NCBI GenBank assembly: GCA_013286765.1 | Contig: JABDFB010000061.1 | Location: 1 to 13,518, forward strand | Length of the DNA stretch: 13,518 bases | Source: Deltaproteobacteria bacterium | GTDB lineage: Bacteria > Bdellovibrionota > UBA1018 | Direction: 5' to 3' | Part shown: positions 13,365-13,518 of the stretch, one piece after another | How positions within the stretch are numbered: the stretch's first letter is position 1 | How the letters are laid out: every line of letters starts with the position of its first letter | Made by a program: the position numbers and the translations under genes | The notes under the pieces: model-generated | What the model was told of the DNA's origin: nothing | The model's input: the letters and a program-made list of their open reading frames with translations, nothing else | Database searches by the model: none

Positions 13365-13518
13365 TTAGAGCTCATCTTTAAGAAAGAATAGGATCGCTCT
13401 ATCCAAGGACAGAGTCCAGGTTTTCAAATCGCTTCCGAGACCCTCTATTAGGTATCTTAATAGGACGATGGGAAGAAAGTCCTCTGCTCCAATAAGGTTA
13501 GGGAAACTTTTTGTACTT
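13365..13518 (-). CDS. C-terminal end of an unknown gene entering from the right edge
   Basis: On the minus strand a frame is open from the window edge to a TAA at 13365-13367, about 50 codons. The peptide is protein-like (NLIGAEDFLPIVLLRYLIEG, later LSLDRAILFFLKDEL). It is on the same strand as the LRR gene, about 210 bases upstream of it. The family is not recognised. The shortness makes chance possible, although the other frames in this stretch close quickly. Confidence 0.4.
   Translation of the reverse strand, partial: STKSFPNLIGAEDFLPIVLLRYLIEGLGSDLKTWTLSLDRAILFFLKDEL

Overview
This window looks like an accessory region of a Gram-negative bacterium that lives in close contact with eukaryotic cells, such as an amoeba or protist symbiont or an intracellular pathogen. 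The evidence is that nearly every intact gene begins with a Sec or lipoprotein signal peptide, and several carry domains typical of eukaryotes: an F-box with leucine-rich repeats (LRRs), four C2H2-type zinc fingers with a nuclear-localisation-like and a SUMO-binding-like motif, a FUT8-like glycosyltransferase, and an ankyrin fragment. There is no rRNA, tRNA, CRISPR array or core housekeeping gene to fix the taxonomy, so I do not name a species.

Layout. At the left edge is the C-terminal end of an unknown helical protein (3-296, +). Next is a lipoprotein with fucosyltransferase motifs (513-1415, -). An insertion sequence with a DDE transposase follows (about 1740-3028). It has 29-bp imperfect terminal inverted repeats and an exact 27-bp direct duplication on its outer sides. 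To its right are an exported F-box/LRR protein (3185-5002, +) with a strong terminator, an ankyrin-repeat remnant, an exported SUMF/FGE-domain protein that lacks the catalytic cysteines (5603-6478, +), and an exported alpha/beta hydrolase (6797-7678, +).

The centre (7807-8612) is decaying DNA: a frameshifted gene on the minus strand, a long imperfect hairpin, and a 141-bp internally deleted IS3-type element that still shows the start of orfA and the end of orfB. Then come the exported zinc-finger protein (8738-9835, +), an orphan fragment (10139-10465), and an exported protein with a methyltransferase-like fold (10952-11728, +) driven by a near-consensus sigma70 promoter so close to the ATG that the mRNA should be leaderless. 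The last complete gene is a second exported LRR protein (11897-13153, -), whose C-terminal half resembles that of the F-box protein. The tail of another minus-strand gene enters from the right edge (13365-13518).

The genes stand mostly alone, with separate starts, wide gaps and switching strands. They do not form an operon or a pathway. The shared theme is export: the window reads as a cluster of independently acquired candidate host-interaction proteins interspersed with mobile-element debris. Protein export is inferred from signal peptides, and host targeting is inferred from domain content.
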